Assembly (NCBI GenBank): GCA_029531795.1
Contig: JAPEIS010000009.1
Span: 1,302,001-1,366,000, forward strand
DNA: 64,000 nucleotides
Reading direction: 5' to 3'
Origin: Sclerotinia nivalis
Taxonomy: Eukaryota; Ascomycota; Leotiomycetes; Helotiales; Sclerotiniaceae
Below the pieces are notes generated by a model, which worked only from the letters and a program-made list of their open reading frames with translations, did not search any database and was not told the DNA's origin. The translations under genes and the position numbers were made by a program. Below, one piece after another: positions 21,445 to 32,409 of the stretch. Positions within the stretch are counted from its first letter, which is position 1. Each line of letters begins with the position of its first letter.

Positions 21445-22088
21445 CTAGTTTTTTATTTCGTGGGTGGCGGCCGAGGCGTTGGTGGAGGATACGTTGTTGT
21501 TGTCGAGGAAAATGTCGAGGGCGATGTCGGCTTTGCAGGCGATGGCGTTGAGAGCCGTGGTCATATCTGAGGCGGATTCTTGGCCGACGGGGAAGACGGA
21601 CCAGCTACCGCTTAGGTGGAAGGTTTCGATGTTGCTTATTTGGGTGGGGAGTTGAATGGATTCGTAACCGACGTTGGGGTAGGCGTGGACCTGTAATTTG
21701 TTAGGATGGGACTCCAAGAGCGCTGGTGAGTGTTGGTTCAGTGCGTCTGGGAACATACATATTCAATGTTCTTCTCCCATATCCACGTCGCATTGAAACT
21801 CGCACCATTGTTATCTGCTAGAAGGACCTATAAAATGCACTATCAATATCATATTCCCGCAAAAATCAATCGTAAACTTTTATTTGACGATCATAAACAT
21901 ACAGTCATATTTTGACTTCCACTTCCATCATCACCCCATTTATTCGACCCATATAGATAATCTCCCGAATCTGTCAAGGCACCTCCAAACTTTTCATTCA
22001 ACGGTTGATGTGTCTTCGCACTGGCAAAGTGAAGTAAACAACAAGACAGTAATCCCCAGATGGGAATACTCGAGCGACCTTTAAACAT
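21445..22088 (-). pseudogene. C-terminally truncated GH12 endoglucanase/xyloglucanase
   Basis: Three exons, 22088-21903, 21827-21759 and 21690-21445, join with phase-0 introns (both donors GTATGT; acceptors TTATAG and TTACAG with a CTAAC branch) to give 166 residues. A signal peptide (IPIWGLLSCCLLHFASA) precedes GH12-type segments: YLYGSNKWGDDGSGSQ, ASFNATWIWE, VHAYPNV and ALDIFLDN. GH12 enzymes retain their fold over about 220-240 residues. Here the frame stops by TAG at 21447-21445 within the strand holding the nucleophile Glu (ATHEI). The next codons after the stop read AIGGVT in the same frame, like the GH12 consensus, and then homology ends in AT-rich DNA. The region with the acid/base Glu is absent, so it should be inactive. 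Confidence 0.75.
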
Positions 22089-23148
22089 GTGAAGAAAATG
22101 AAGCTTGTAGCTTGTGGAGTTCTCGTGGGGGGGAGGCATATCTACATCATATAAGAGTTTTTATTAGAAATCACAAACCTCGTGGGACCCATATATCCAG
22201 CGAATGTATACGAATATTTGCTATCTGCCAACATCACCTTCCCTGAAACCCAGATATGCGAAATTATCAGTGGGCCTTCAGCATTGAGGTTTGTTGATTT
22301 CGATTCTGGGAATGCCCAAGTTATGGATCAATTTCCCATTGACGTGCCATGATACACTAGCTATGTATAAGCTTGATTTTACTAGCCAAGAGGTTGCCAA
22401 AGAGGGAGAGCCCTGTCAACAAGAGTTTGAATGCACGTGCATTGAGAACTTTTTCTTCCTAAGTTAGTGAAGAGATATAAAAATAGATTGATGACCGGTA
22501 TCGCACCGACACTTCGGACACGGTCTTAGCTTATAATTCGGATTCTCTCTAACCCGATTAATCTAAAGTTGGGGAAGCTGAGTGGTATGTGTGAATGGAA
22601 GAATGAAGTAAAGGGATTTTATAGAGTTTTACTTGACCCTAACTTATTATCCACTTTTAACTTCTATTTATCGATATTTCCAAAATTCAAATGGAGATGA
22701 GAGAAACTAGAGCTGAATACGGTTAATTAGAATTCGAGATAAGACGGTACCTGTACTTAGCAGATTCAACGGGCACTATTCTAACTGTATATCGATAAGC
22801 CAACTATGGCCCCGCCCTCTCGTCAGGGGCAAAGTCGGTACATAATTCACGTGATACGCGAAGTTTTGAGATTGCACGTGCTCAGGCACTCAGGGAGATT
22901 GCATAAATTTCATTTAAAAGGTCACATACTGGACTGAAGTAGAAACGAATAATCAAACATGTCATGAGTACAACGAAATCCTTAATTTGTTCCCAAATCA
23001 TTCTGTGTCTGCGGAAACCTTGAAAGATTCCGGTGTCAATTAGGCATTGCCGAGCTTGTCAAGCTTTCGTTTTTGTGTCTGGGTACAAGAGCACCTGACT
23101 AGCTATTCGCAATTGGCGAAATAACCATTGGCGTGTGCCTGTGCATCA
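22089..23148. other. Intergenic stretch
   Basis: No gene is supported. The left part is the upstream region of the GH12 pseudogene and the right part is downstream of the NLR pseudogene. Confidence 0.35.
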
Positions 23149-26100
23149 TTAAGAATGTGCGGCTGATTCCGCTGAGCTGCTGGAAAGGGCAACGCTCGGA
23201 GCGCTGTGAATATTTGACGGTAATTTACGACGAAGGGCAAGGTCTTCGAATATTGCCATAGGAGGAAGTTCAACCGAATATGAGACATCAGGTTCTGCAA
23301 TAGTACATTCCACACAAGCTTCCAACGCAGGGGGCGCAAAATAATGGAGGTCATCGTCAGAGGAATCGCTACAAGAAGATTCTGCACGAGAACCCCGGGA
23401 AAATAAATCTACGATGTCAGAACGACCGATGACCGCGGCATGGTCTTCTACTATGCACCCATGATCATCCTTGTGGAAGTATTGGCACCAGCGTCAAGCA
23501 GAGCCGCGACAGCTATTTCATTTCCTAAACAGCAAGCTAGATGCAAGCATGTTTGCCCATGATTGATATGACTTTTGATATCTGTGCGTGCAATGAGTAA
23601 AGCATACATGGCTCGCAAATTTTTGGTACGGATAGAAATGGCAAGTGGTGTGAAGTTTTTGCCATTGCGGATCTCTAGGTCGGGATTTTGCGCTAACAAT
23701 AATCGTAGCTTCCCGAAATCTGTTGATTCGTGGCTGCCTGATAGTAGATATAGATCTGTATCTTTTCTTTCGTCCATGCCCGGAGATTGATCGCTTTCTT
23801 CTAAAATTTCATCCAAAGCTGCGTCTTCAGTCTTGGCCATTGGATATTTCTGCTCGGTTGGCTCCATGAGCGGTGAGACGTCGTTTACGTCTACTTCTAC
23901 TATGGAGGAAGTGTTCTCGAAATCTAGTCTTATAGAAGACGTATTCCCTTCATCTATGTCCACGACAGATGAGCCATCATTTCTATCTTCCCCCTCATCA
24001 GTTGGGATTTTGGCTTCATATTCCTCCACGTCAGACGGGCCTTCATCGCTCGATCCTTCATCGCTAGTTGAGACATCTTCTTTATGTGCTTTGTCCTTGA
24101 GCCACAAATTGAACAGCCTCTTCATATAATGTGCGGTACAATGATTGGCGGAAAACTCCTACAAAAGTTCGCTGTGTATGTCTTCGTCCTTCGCTAACTG
24201 ATGAAAAATATATTCCACTCTTTCAGGCGAGCGTATAGCTGCTTGCAGCAATTTTTCGGGCAGGTTGGAGAGGCGAGTAATTGCGTTTGTGATCTTCCCT
24301 GATTCCCATATCCTTTGGAACATGCTTTCGCTAAGGGTTCGGTCTCGTACCAGTAGCTCTATTGAGGTTGTACCATTGTCATCAGGCACAGTGAGATCTG
24401 CCCCGTGCTGTAAAGCAGCATTGAGCATTAACTCTCTGATGTCCTCTATGAAACCTCTAGTCCCCCGATGAGTGATACGATTTTCCAATTCGTAGAGATA
24501 TTTATGAATAATCGTGTTACCTGCATCCTCTGGAGATCGCCAATTAAAATCTAGCTTGATGTCGTTATTTAGTAACGCTTGGATGATATTAAATGCGAGG
24601 TATGGACCACTAGGTATAATTCCGACGAACATTCTCTCAAGGCTGTATGGAGCAGTCTCATTTGATATGCGAATCCATTGCGAAATTACAGTATTCAAAT
24701 TCGTCATACAATTTTTAGATTGCTCTTGGAGTACACAATCTGAAGCTATCTCGTTGTTTCGTCGTGTTATATCATGGAAGTTTAACTGGCGAAGACATTT
24801 GAAATTTGTCGAAAGTTCTCCTGATGCAACCAGATCACAAAGGATGAGAGCTAATATTATTGGTAATGTATCGGGGGTGAAATGTATAAAGTTTGTTCGT
24901 GCTCCCCATTCCACGAGTCGAAGGGCCGCATAATTATCAAATAATCTTGTCCCAACAACAAAACCGACATATTCTATAAACGAAGTCAAAGCATCCATCG
25001 ATATCTTTGGATTCATATTGAAAACAAGTTCGAGAAGCTCGTTATAGTCTCCATCTTCCAGAGCCACTTTAGAATCATAGTGGTATAGAAGTTCTATAAT
25101 GGAATGTGTAAGACCAAATGTGCCCTCTGCATTATTGAGGTCCACACCGGCAATGATCAGATCCGTGATAATCTCCTCTTGGAGTTCCGAATGGGAACCA
25201 TAATCTGCATCCGCCGGGGAAATGAGTAAAACCCCATCGTTGCACAGTATATTGGACTACCCAAAATGCTCGATGCGTTTACTTCAACCCCACGAGTAAT
25301 AAGAACTGTACAGATGTTTGGCAGTGCCAACACTGCCGCCCAATGAAGGGCAGAGGGTCCTGAAGGCCCTGTGACTTTTTTCAAGGAAGATAGCGGACTA
25401 CTGTGGCGTTCTCGTTCTAGATTTGAAGAATGATCCATCGCGTGGTAGTACAAATTTCCAAACGTCCAAAGTCTGTAACTACTGCTACTTTCATCAAAAA
25501 GGAGCCACAACCCATCTTCAATTTCATCCCATGAGCTCTTATGGGCATGTACATGCCAGTATCGAAGAACGTATTCCATAAACGTATATTTGCCTTCAAA
25601 ATCCCGCCAGGCCTCATCGAAACCTGATAACTCAGGATCAAGATCAGTCACAGGTAGAGGGGTTCCATCAAACTCAGAAAGGCCCAGGAACCGAAAACAC
25701 GTTCGAGAAATATCTGTGTGATCAACAGACATTCGATATTGTGCCATATCTGCGCCGCAAGACTCGTTAAGGCCCATGAGATACTCCTTTACTGTAAAGT
25801 GAGCAAGCTCTAGCTCATCCGACTGGAGGCTTTTGCGTACGAGACTACTACACCAATTAAGAAGTTCATCTAACGTAGTCATATTTCCCTTCTCAAAAGT
25901 TTTGTCACCAGGGCATACTGCAAGCGCTTGAAGCAGTTGTGTTGTCGTCAATGGCCTCAGGGCGTTTTCTACCCAGAGAAGTGTCTGACAAGTGCTTGAT
26001 TTTCTTTGGTGCTCTTGTTTACTCTTTCAAGGATACGTTCGTATGATTTAGGTAAATCTGGCGGTAATTTCTTCAACGCTTCACGGCGATCTCGATCTGT

Positions 26101-27765
26101 ACTACATTCGCAAAGGTAGTCCATTTGACATGCGACCCATCGGAACCTAGATACATTTAGTTCCATAGTCAGGATTGTTTGGGGCCAAAAACATACATAC
26201 CGTCAGCACCCTCCGTAAGGACTTTGACAATATGTTCTTCAGGTCACCATCTCGAATGCGAAGCTTGCCCATTTTCGTTCGCTTCTGAATTTCAGAATGC
26301 ACATAAAGTCGCAAGTCACCACTTCTTGCTGCAATGGAAATACTAGGATAATCTGTCAACACACTTCGGATATCAACCTCATTGCGACTAGCAAACAAGG
26401 TTTTGATTGTTCCCGATGGTCAATTTAAGGATTTTAGGAGCCTTGTAACGTCTGCGCGACATTCGGCGGCCTCATCTAGGCCATCTACTACAATACTGGT
26501 AGAGATGAAATTTTTCGATATTTCGACTATGAGCTCGCAGAAGTCTTCGGCGGTGGCTGAGCCTTGAGTGTATTCCGTCATATTATGCTTCTCGCAGAAA
26601 GTTTCCAGCTGGATAGAGGCATGTTCATGCTGAAGAATCAATTGTCGTGCCAACGCCCCTAGAATGGTCCGTGGATCGTGGGTCCGACTATCCTTATAGT
26701 CACAATAGAATATCGTAAGTCCTGATCATCGTGTTAGTACGAAAAATGATTCTACAGAGTTTAACTTGATAAATTTTCACACCGTGAGATGGGTCCTGGG
26801 TTTGTTCAATCTCTTGTATGACGGATGCCCTTTTCGCGAGGCCCAATTAGCTCGCTGTAATGTAATGTTGGGTTCGGAATAGGTATATAGTTACATCAGA
26901 ACGGTTTTTCCGGCCCCAGCTATTGTTATCAGAAAATAATGCAGCAACTGGGTAAACTGCTACGTACGTATTCCGTATACCCAAAGCTTCGAATGATCTG
27001 CAGATGCCCAACTCTGAAACTCCGTGCTCTCAGTGAACCAAACGCCTGTTCCTGGTTGTCTTAAACGAACGTTCGAATCCTGCCATTTTCTAACATCAAT
27101 AGTACACAAGAGATTGAGCTTCTTTTGGAATGTTCCATCTGTTTCATATTTAGCAATCATCTTTCAATGTACTATCAAACATGAGATAACCTCCAATTAA
27201 TCTTTGTCTCTCTAACCGCGAAGCTTCTAGGTTGGCTTTGATGGCAGCTATATCCCTGTTAAGCTGTTCCTGATTCGCGAGTACTTCAATTAAAGCAGAC
27301 CTAGACATATTAGAGAGGAAGAATACAACCGGGGAGTCAATTTACTAACATTTGTTTGGCGTTCATAGCCATGATCATTGTACTCTTATGGTTATGAACC
27401 TCTTTGAGTAGCTCCGCAATGGTTCCTTTCTTGAACGGCCACTTTAGTCTCTGCGACATTGACTTCACTTCCGGTATGGCATTTTTCAATTCTTTATTGA
27501 TCTTTTCAAGGGTTGTTTGACAAGAATTGATGTGTTGTATCTTGCTGAAGCTATGTGACGTCGAATCCGCTTCCTCCAGTTCCTGTACCACATTATTCAA
27601 ACTATGAAGCACGCCAGCGAGATTGTTCACCTCATCGATAAGTCCCTGAACAGACTTCTCAGCATCTTTGACGTCCCTGATGTACTTGTAGCCCAATCGA
27701 ACGACACTATCGGCAAGTGATACCAGGCCCGCAATGCTTGATGCTACACCAAGTACCTCGGCCAT
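23149..27765 (-). pseudogene. Broken NLR-type STAND gene: HeLo-like / NACHT / ankyrin
   Basis: The start is ATG at 27765-27763. The N-terminus is a helical fungal STAND domain of HeLo-like type (MAEVLGVASSIAGLVSLAD). Clean introns follow at 27349-27301, 27190-27139, 26967-26920, 26894-26830 and 26782-26722. Splicing restores the P-loop GIPGAGKTVL, and the Walker B-like IVVDGLDEA and sensor-like FASRNE follow. A winged-helix region and degenerate ankyrin repeats (GPSALHWAAV, GQTCLHLACCLGNE) lead to a natural TAA at 23151-23149. Damage: TGA at 26422-26420, one base missing near 26217, a frame break near 25978, one base missing near a G run at 25228, TAG at 24161-24159, and a one-base loss near 23467. 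A further intron at 26196-26147 fits. In intact relatives NACHT senses a signal and the N-terminal domain mediates a death response; this copy cannot make the full protein. Confidence 0.85.
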
Positions 27766-29625
27766 TTTTGCGGAATCTCAATCCGAGAACTTTAGAATAA
27801 ACCAGAAGCTGGATAATCCAATGTCCGTAAGGGGAACATGTCCAGTATATATCAATGGTTTGCAATAAATTTATAACTTCAGATCTGATAAGCTCAAGCA
27901 ACCACTAAGTTTTTCCAGTAGATTTAGGACGAACGCCCAACGACATGTCAGCCCAACACCGAGGCTGAGCTGAGCCGCATGATAATATCGATAGGTATGA
28001 TAAGTTCATAATTGGAGCTCTAAGCGCCTTACTGTGCATGCATGATTTGAGAGCATGAAGTTCAAGTGGTCCAGACAGAACGTCAATGAAACGGTGATTA
28101 GTCAGCAAACCACCCCCGTCTACCCAAATTCGAACTTTCCCTGATGGGAAATGACGAGACTGTAGTTCTGGTGGAATGCAATACACTTTCCCAAAAATCT
28201 CTAAGAAACATCAGCACACATAAATGAGGAACGTCCATCAAAAGCACAAGTTGCATTGAAAAGGTATCCATTCGTTATTTATAAGACCACCGGCATCATC
28301 AATCCCGCATCTCTCCTTCGTTTCCTGAACACCAGCCGATTATCAAAGTCCAAATAAAACAATCTCTCATCCCATATGGTATTCCAAAATTCGCCTCCCC
28401 GCTTCCTAGCACCTCACCACAACTTCTTTCTGCATCTTCCATAACCCAAGTGCATCCTTTGCCCCTTCTCATAACAGTGCAAAGACGATGGTATGGAAAC
28501 ACCCAAGTACATCTTCCACCCTTCACATAACAGTGCAAGGAATAGGAATACAACAGCATTCATATCCATCACACTCTATACACTTCGTCTTTCCAGTTGT
28601 ATTTGTGCCCTTCACGATATCAGAGATAGTAGACGAGGCTGCAGAGCCAGGACCGTTGCGGTTGACGAGACCGGTGGAGGTTGAGGTGCACATTTTGAGT
28701 TGTGTTTGAGTGGTTTTGAGTGAGGTTGATGTGGTTTTGAGTGGTGTTGAGGTCTGCAATGAAAATAGTTGTTAGTTTTTTATTCTGGATGTTTATGAAT
28801 GCTGTACAAGCTTGATTGATATAGAGTTGAGCTTGTAACGGATGTGTCGTCATATTTGTGGTACCCGTATGATATCGTACCCACAGTAAGAAATGCGGAG
28901 AGTAACTTGTAACTTACAATAACGTTGTAGTTTTTGATAGTTGTTGGTAAAATTTCCTGATAGTTTCTGTTTCTCTGGATGTGTTTGATACTAGAAGGAA
29001 AATGTTAAGGAAGTGAATGATAATATATAGATAGAATTCTAGACGTGGCTTAATACAAAGAAAGTTGTTACGCATGAATCTTGGAAGCTTGGAACTCGCC
29101 GAGTAATTGGCTGATCGTCATTTTGGACGATGTAATAGCGGAGGCACAATTAGCGGACAATCATTATGACTTTTCATTAAACTTGGTTAAGCTTCGGTAT
29201 TCATGGATCTAATAAATTAATTACAGATTGCCATATGGCATTAAAGACTACCTAGAGACCTAGTGTGCAATCGGTCGTCCCAACCAGGTGTTAAGATAGC
29301 TACCAAATGATTGTAGACTTCACACTCCATGCTGATCTCTCTTCTTCTTGGGTATACGGTGGAGCTTAGGTTCAACAAGAATACCAAGCCGCATAGCCAT
29401 TAAGATCGACTGGTAGATGCCAGAAACGGGTATAGCCGATGAAGCAATGGCTAAGCCTTGCCAGTGATGTACCGGTCCTTCATAGATGAATTTCGGTAAG
29501 AATGATGACACCACATCAAATGCCTCATCCAATAATCTCTTCTCTGTATGTGGCAGTAAAAGATGGACGCACCAGAATGTACTTGGGTCCATACAAGGTT
29601 TCGAAATCATCTGCACAACCATCTT
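27766..29625. other. Intergenic stretch with two coding-like minus-strand fragments
   Basis: One minus-strand open stretch at 28201-27905 reads like protein (IPPELQSRH, VRIWVDGGGLLTNHRF) but has no ATG and is preceded by a stop. Another at 28753-28523 follows a good acceptor and is listed separately. A 100-codon frame at 29622-29320 begins just after the MED7 stop and shows no recognised motif. The remainder is AT-rich. Confidence 0.35.
28523..28753 (-). CDS. Possible terminal exon of a small Cys-tailed protein
   Basis: A strong intron end (branch CTAAC, polypyrimidine, TTGCAG) precedes a 76-codon frame. It is Thr/Ser-rich at first (TPLKTTSTSLKTT) and ends in a cysteine cluster (KCIECDGYECCCIPIPC). 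The candidate first exon around ATG 28853 joins only in a different phase, so the model is incomplete. It might also be a spliced noncoding transcript. Confidence 0.22.
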   Translation of the reverse strand, partial: TSTPLKTTSTSLKTTQTQLKMCTSTSTGLVNRNGPGSAASSTISDIVKGTNTTGKTKCIECDGYECCCIPIPCTVM

Positions 29626-30474
29626 TCAGCCAAATTCCAGATCCAACTGTTCCCAAATGTCTTTCCCTTCGTCCTCCATTATATTCTCGTGTGTTTGACT
29701 AGTAGCAATATCATCATCTGCTAATTTGATCTGGCCAAATCCTTCTAACATTCCTTCCACTTTCTCTTTCATTTGCATGATGCCCTCGGTCTCCGCTCTC
29801 GATTTCTCCAATTGGTCGTGCATCATTAAAATCAATGATTCTCGTGCTTGGTATGGTCGATATTCGTTCAGGAGATGATGGAAGTTGGCGAATAGAGTAT
29901 GCAAATCCTCTATCTTTTCATGGCTCTATAGATGGCTCAATTAGCACCTTGTTTGGTGAAAAGTAGAAATGTTTGCTCATACCTGTTCTGGATGGATACT
30001 CATTATACCAACCAATTCTAGGAAATTCAATAGTAGTGACTTCGCGAAACGTTTAAGGATCAATTTGCGATCCTCATGCTTTGCGCTTCCTGTTGGTGTG
30101 CCGGGTGGTGTATATAGCTGTTCAACGCCCTCAAGAGGAGGAATATCATTTTCGATCTGCCATACAATGTCAGTATGACAAAGCCCAACAATTAGCAGCA
30201 TTTAACATACTGTTTGGACCTGTCCAAATGTTCTGTAGACTCCAGTTGCAGGTGGTTCTGGCGGTTGGAGATATCTTAATTCCGTAGGAAGATCAGGAAT
30301 GCGGGGAGGAAGTTTGTAGGTTGAATTATCAGCGATCTTGTAGTTTGCAATTTTCTCAGCGCGTATTTTCTCTATTCGATCTATATTTTCGGGTGTAAAT
30401 TGCTTCCAAAATAATGGTGGACCTGGAGGAACCTGTGCGATCGAGTTTGGCTGTGGTTGCTGTTGATCCGCCAT
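29626..30474 (-). CDS. MED7: Mediator complex subunit 7
   Basis: Exons 30474-30211, 30156-29983 and 29925-29626 join with phase-0 introns (donors GTATGT and GTATGA, acceptors GGCAG and TATAG) to give 245 residues, the usual MED7 size. The N-terminal half has the family words [13 protein letters not shown] and [14 protein letters not shown]; the second exon has VEQLYTPPG and the helical [18 protein letters not shown]; the third gives a long helix ([18 protein letters not shown]). MED7 pairs with MED21 in the middle module of the Mediator and bridges activators to RNA polymerase II in the nucleus. It is transcribed divergently from the PAP2 gene across 372 bases. Confidence 0.94.
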
Positions 30475-30846
30475 TGCTTTTCTTAGTAGGGTTTATCATT
30501 CCCTGGAATTGTGGTATCTGGTTAAATTTGCAATGAATTGAGCTCTCCCAATGTCTAGTAGTCGTCGCAACATAAATACTTTGTTTTGAAAACCATGGTG
30601 GAGGAGTTATGATAATCATAGATTAGATTAACCTTAGTACCGAAGATCTACCGACCCTGTGGGAGACAAGGCTGAGGAAGTGGTCTGTCATTTGAGTCGT
30701 GTGCCTTTCCAGGTACAAGTGCATCTTCAGTCAAACTTTCCAATTCATAAACCGAAACCATACTTTCTGGTAGGATTCTTGAATTCTTGATATATGCTTA
30801 TTCAATGAGGAGAACCTGACTTCTACCACTGCGCTGTGTCGCAAGA
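30475..30846. promoter_or_regulatory. Shared divergent promoter of MED7 and the PAP2 gene
   Basis: The 372 bases lie between the two opposed ATGs. No specific factor site was assigned. Confidence 0.45.
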
Positions 30847-31936
30847 ATGTCTCGAATCGGACGGAATAATGGAGGGTTAACCTCGAAACCTGGATGGATT
30901 GGTGCAGTAGCACGCTTTTGGGAGGTAAAGCTATTCAAACGCATGTATATGTAACCACCTAAAAATTCTGTTTTAGAAAAGCTATGCGCCAGATTATGTT
31001 GGTTTTGTATTGCTATTGACGGCATACATCTTGGTAACCTCTCTAATCCATCTTCGCCTCTATTATACACGTACAAGTTCTAATCAATCCCCCTTTATTC
31101 AGATCGAATTTATTCAAGAGCCATTCCACCGCATGTTCTTTATCAACAACATCAATATTCAATACCCGCATGCCCTGGTGGAAAGAGTATCTGTTGGATG
31201 GAATCTGACATATGCAGGAGCCGTTCCATGCATAACTTTAGCCCTTTGGTTGGGAATCTCCAGGGCGAACCTACATAAATGCCATGTCACCATGCTTGGG
31301 TTTCTCATTGGATTGGTTCTTACATCATTCATTACAGATGTTATCAAAAATGCTGTTGGGAGACCTCGACCCGATCTCATCTCCCGCTGCAAGCCTACAC
31401 CAGGAACACCAGAAAATAAGCTGGTGACCATAGATGTATGTTCGGAAAGAGATCACCATACGTTGCATGATGGATGGAGAAGTTTTCCTTCGGGCCATTC
31501 TTCATTTGCATTTGCTGGACTTGGATACCTCGCATTTTTCTTCGCTGGACAAACACATGTCTTTAGACCTAGGACTGATCTTGGGAGAGTACTATTAGCT
31601 CTTGCTCCTTTGCTTGGAGCTGCCATGATTGCGATAAGTCGATGCGAAGATTACCGGTAAGCTGGATTGCCATCGAGTTCCAATGACAAGTACTAACACT
31701 ATTATAGTCACGATGTATATGATGTTACATGTGGATCCATTCTCGGCATTTCTCTCGCATATTTCTCATACAGAAGGTATTTTCCAAGATTACATTCCTC
31801 TAAATGTCATGAGCCTCACCCCTCACGGGAAGCTGTATTCAACCAAGGGTTTGGAAAGATTAAGAACGACGAAGAGACAGAAGTAGGAAGGGCCAGAGAG
31901 TCTGATGTATCCGACAACGAGAGTGATGCATCCTGA
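30847..31936 (+). CDS. PAP2-family lipid phosphate phosphatase
   Basis: Exons 30847-30924, 30977-31033, 31103-31656 and 31708-31936 join to 305 residues (donors GTAAAG, GTAACC, GTAAGC). The start at 30847 is chosen because splicing gives a continuous N-terminus reading ARFWEKSYAPDYVG. The three phosphatase motifs are complete: KNAVGRPRP (KxxxxxxRP), FPSGHSS (PSGH) and SRCEDYRH (SRxxxxxH), the last split by intron 3. Several hydrophobic segments fit the six-span topology of LPP/DPP1 enzymes, which dephosphorylate phosphatidate or diacylglycerol pyrophosphate in vacuole, Golgi or plasma membrane. The acidic Ser/Asp tail (DVSDNESDAS) is probably cytosolic. The first two exons are short and easily missed. 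Confidence 0.92.
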
Positions 31937-32409
31937 ATTTTTGGAAATTATATCATCACATAAGCCAATTTTCTATGTCGGACCTATTTCCCTGTTCTTG
32001 GACCTATAGATTGTCTGAATTTGATCTACAATTTACCGCATTTGGGGAATAAGTGACTCCCTTTCGCTCTCTTTGTGTGTTTTGCAATTCTTCGAGAAGA
32101 CTCGTGGAAAACCTTTGTGACTATTATGGCGGTAGTTTTCCTTTGTCTCATAAATCTTAACTTCACGGAAAACTTTCCTCTGCTATATCTGTCCTAAATT
32201 TAATTCATATCATTTTTACTACTTTTGTTTTTGATATCTCACCCCCCCCCGGAGATTGGTGAGAAATACCATGTTCTCTATTTCAGTACGGCAATATTGA
32301 AAGCACGCTTGGAGACTCGGTTTGTACTTTGCAAGTCTTCTTCGAATGCCTACGGGGTTATTTGACCTATCCCCTTCAAGTCGCAGATCACTTTTGAGCT
32401 AGAAACAAC
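31937..32409. other. Intergenic stretch
   Basis: No gene is seen. It contains the 3' end of the PAP2 transcript and the promoter of the long gene at 32410, including a ten-C run near 32242. Confidence 0.4.

Noticed and set aside
22490..22580. tRNA-like segment near GCACCGACACTTCGGACACGGTC
   Set aside because: No acceptor stem or T-arm pairs with it, and no anticodon loop forms.
29320..29622. Minus-strand 100-codon frame just after MED7
   Set aside because: It starts in the MED7 3' region and shows no domain. It could be real but nothing supports it beyond length.
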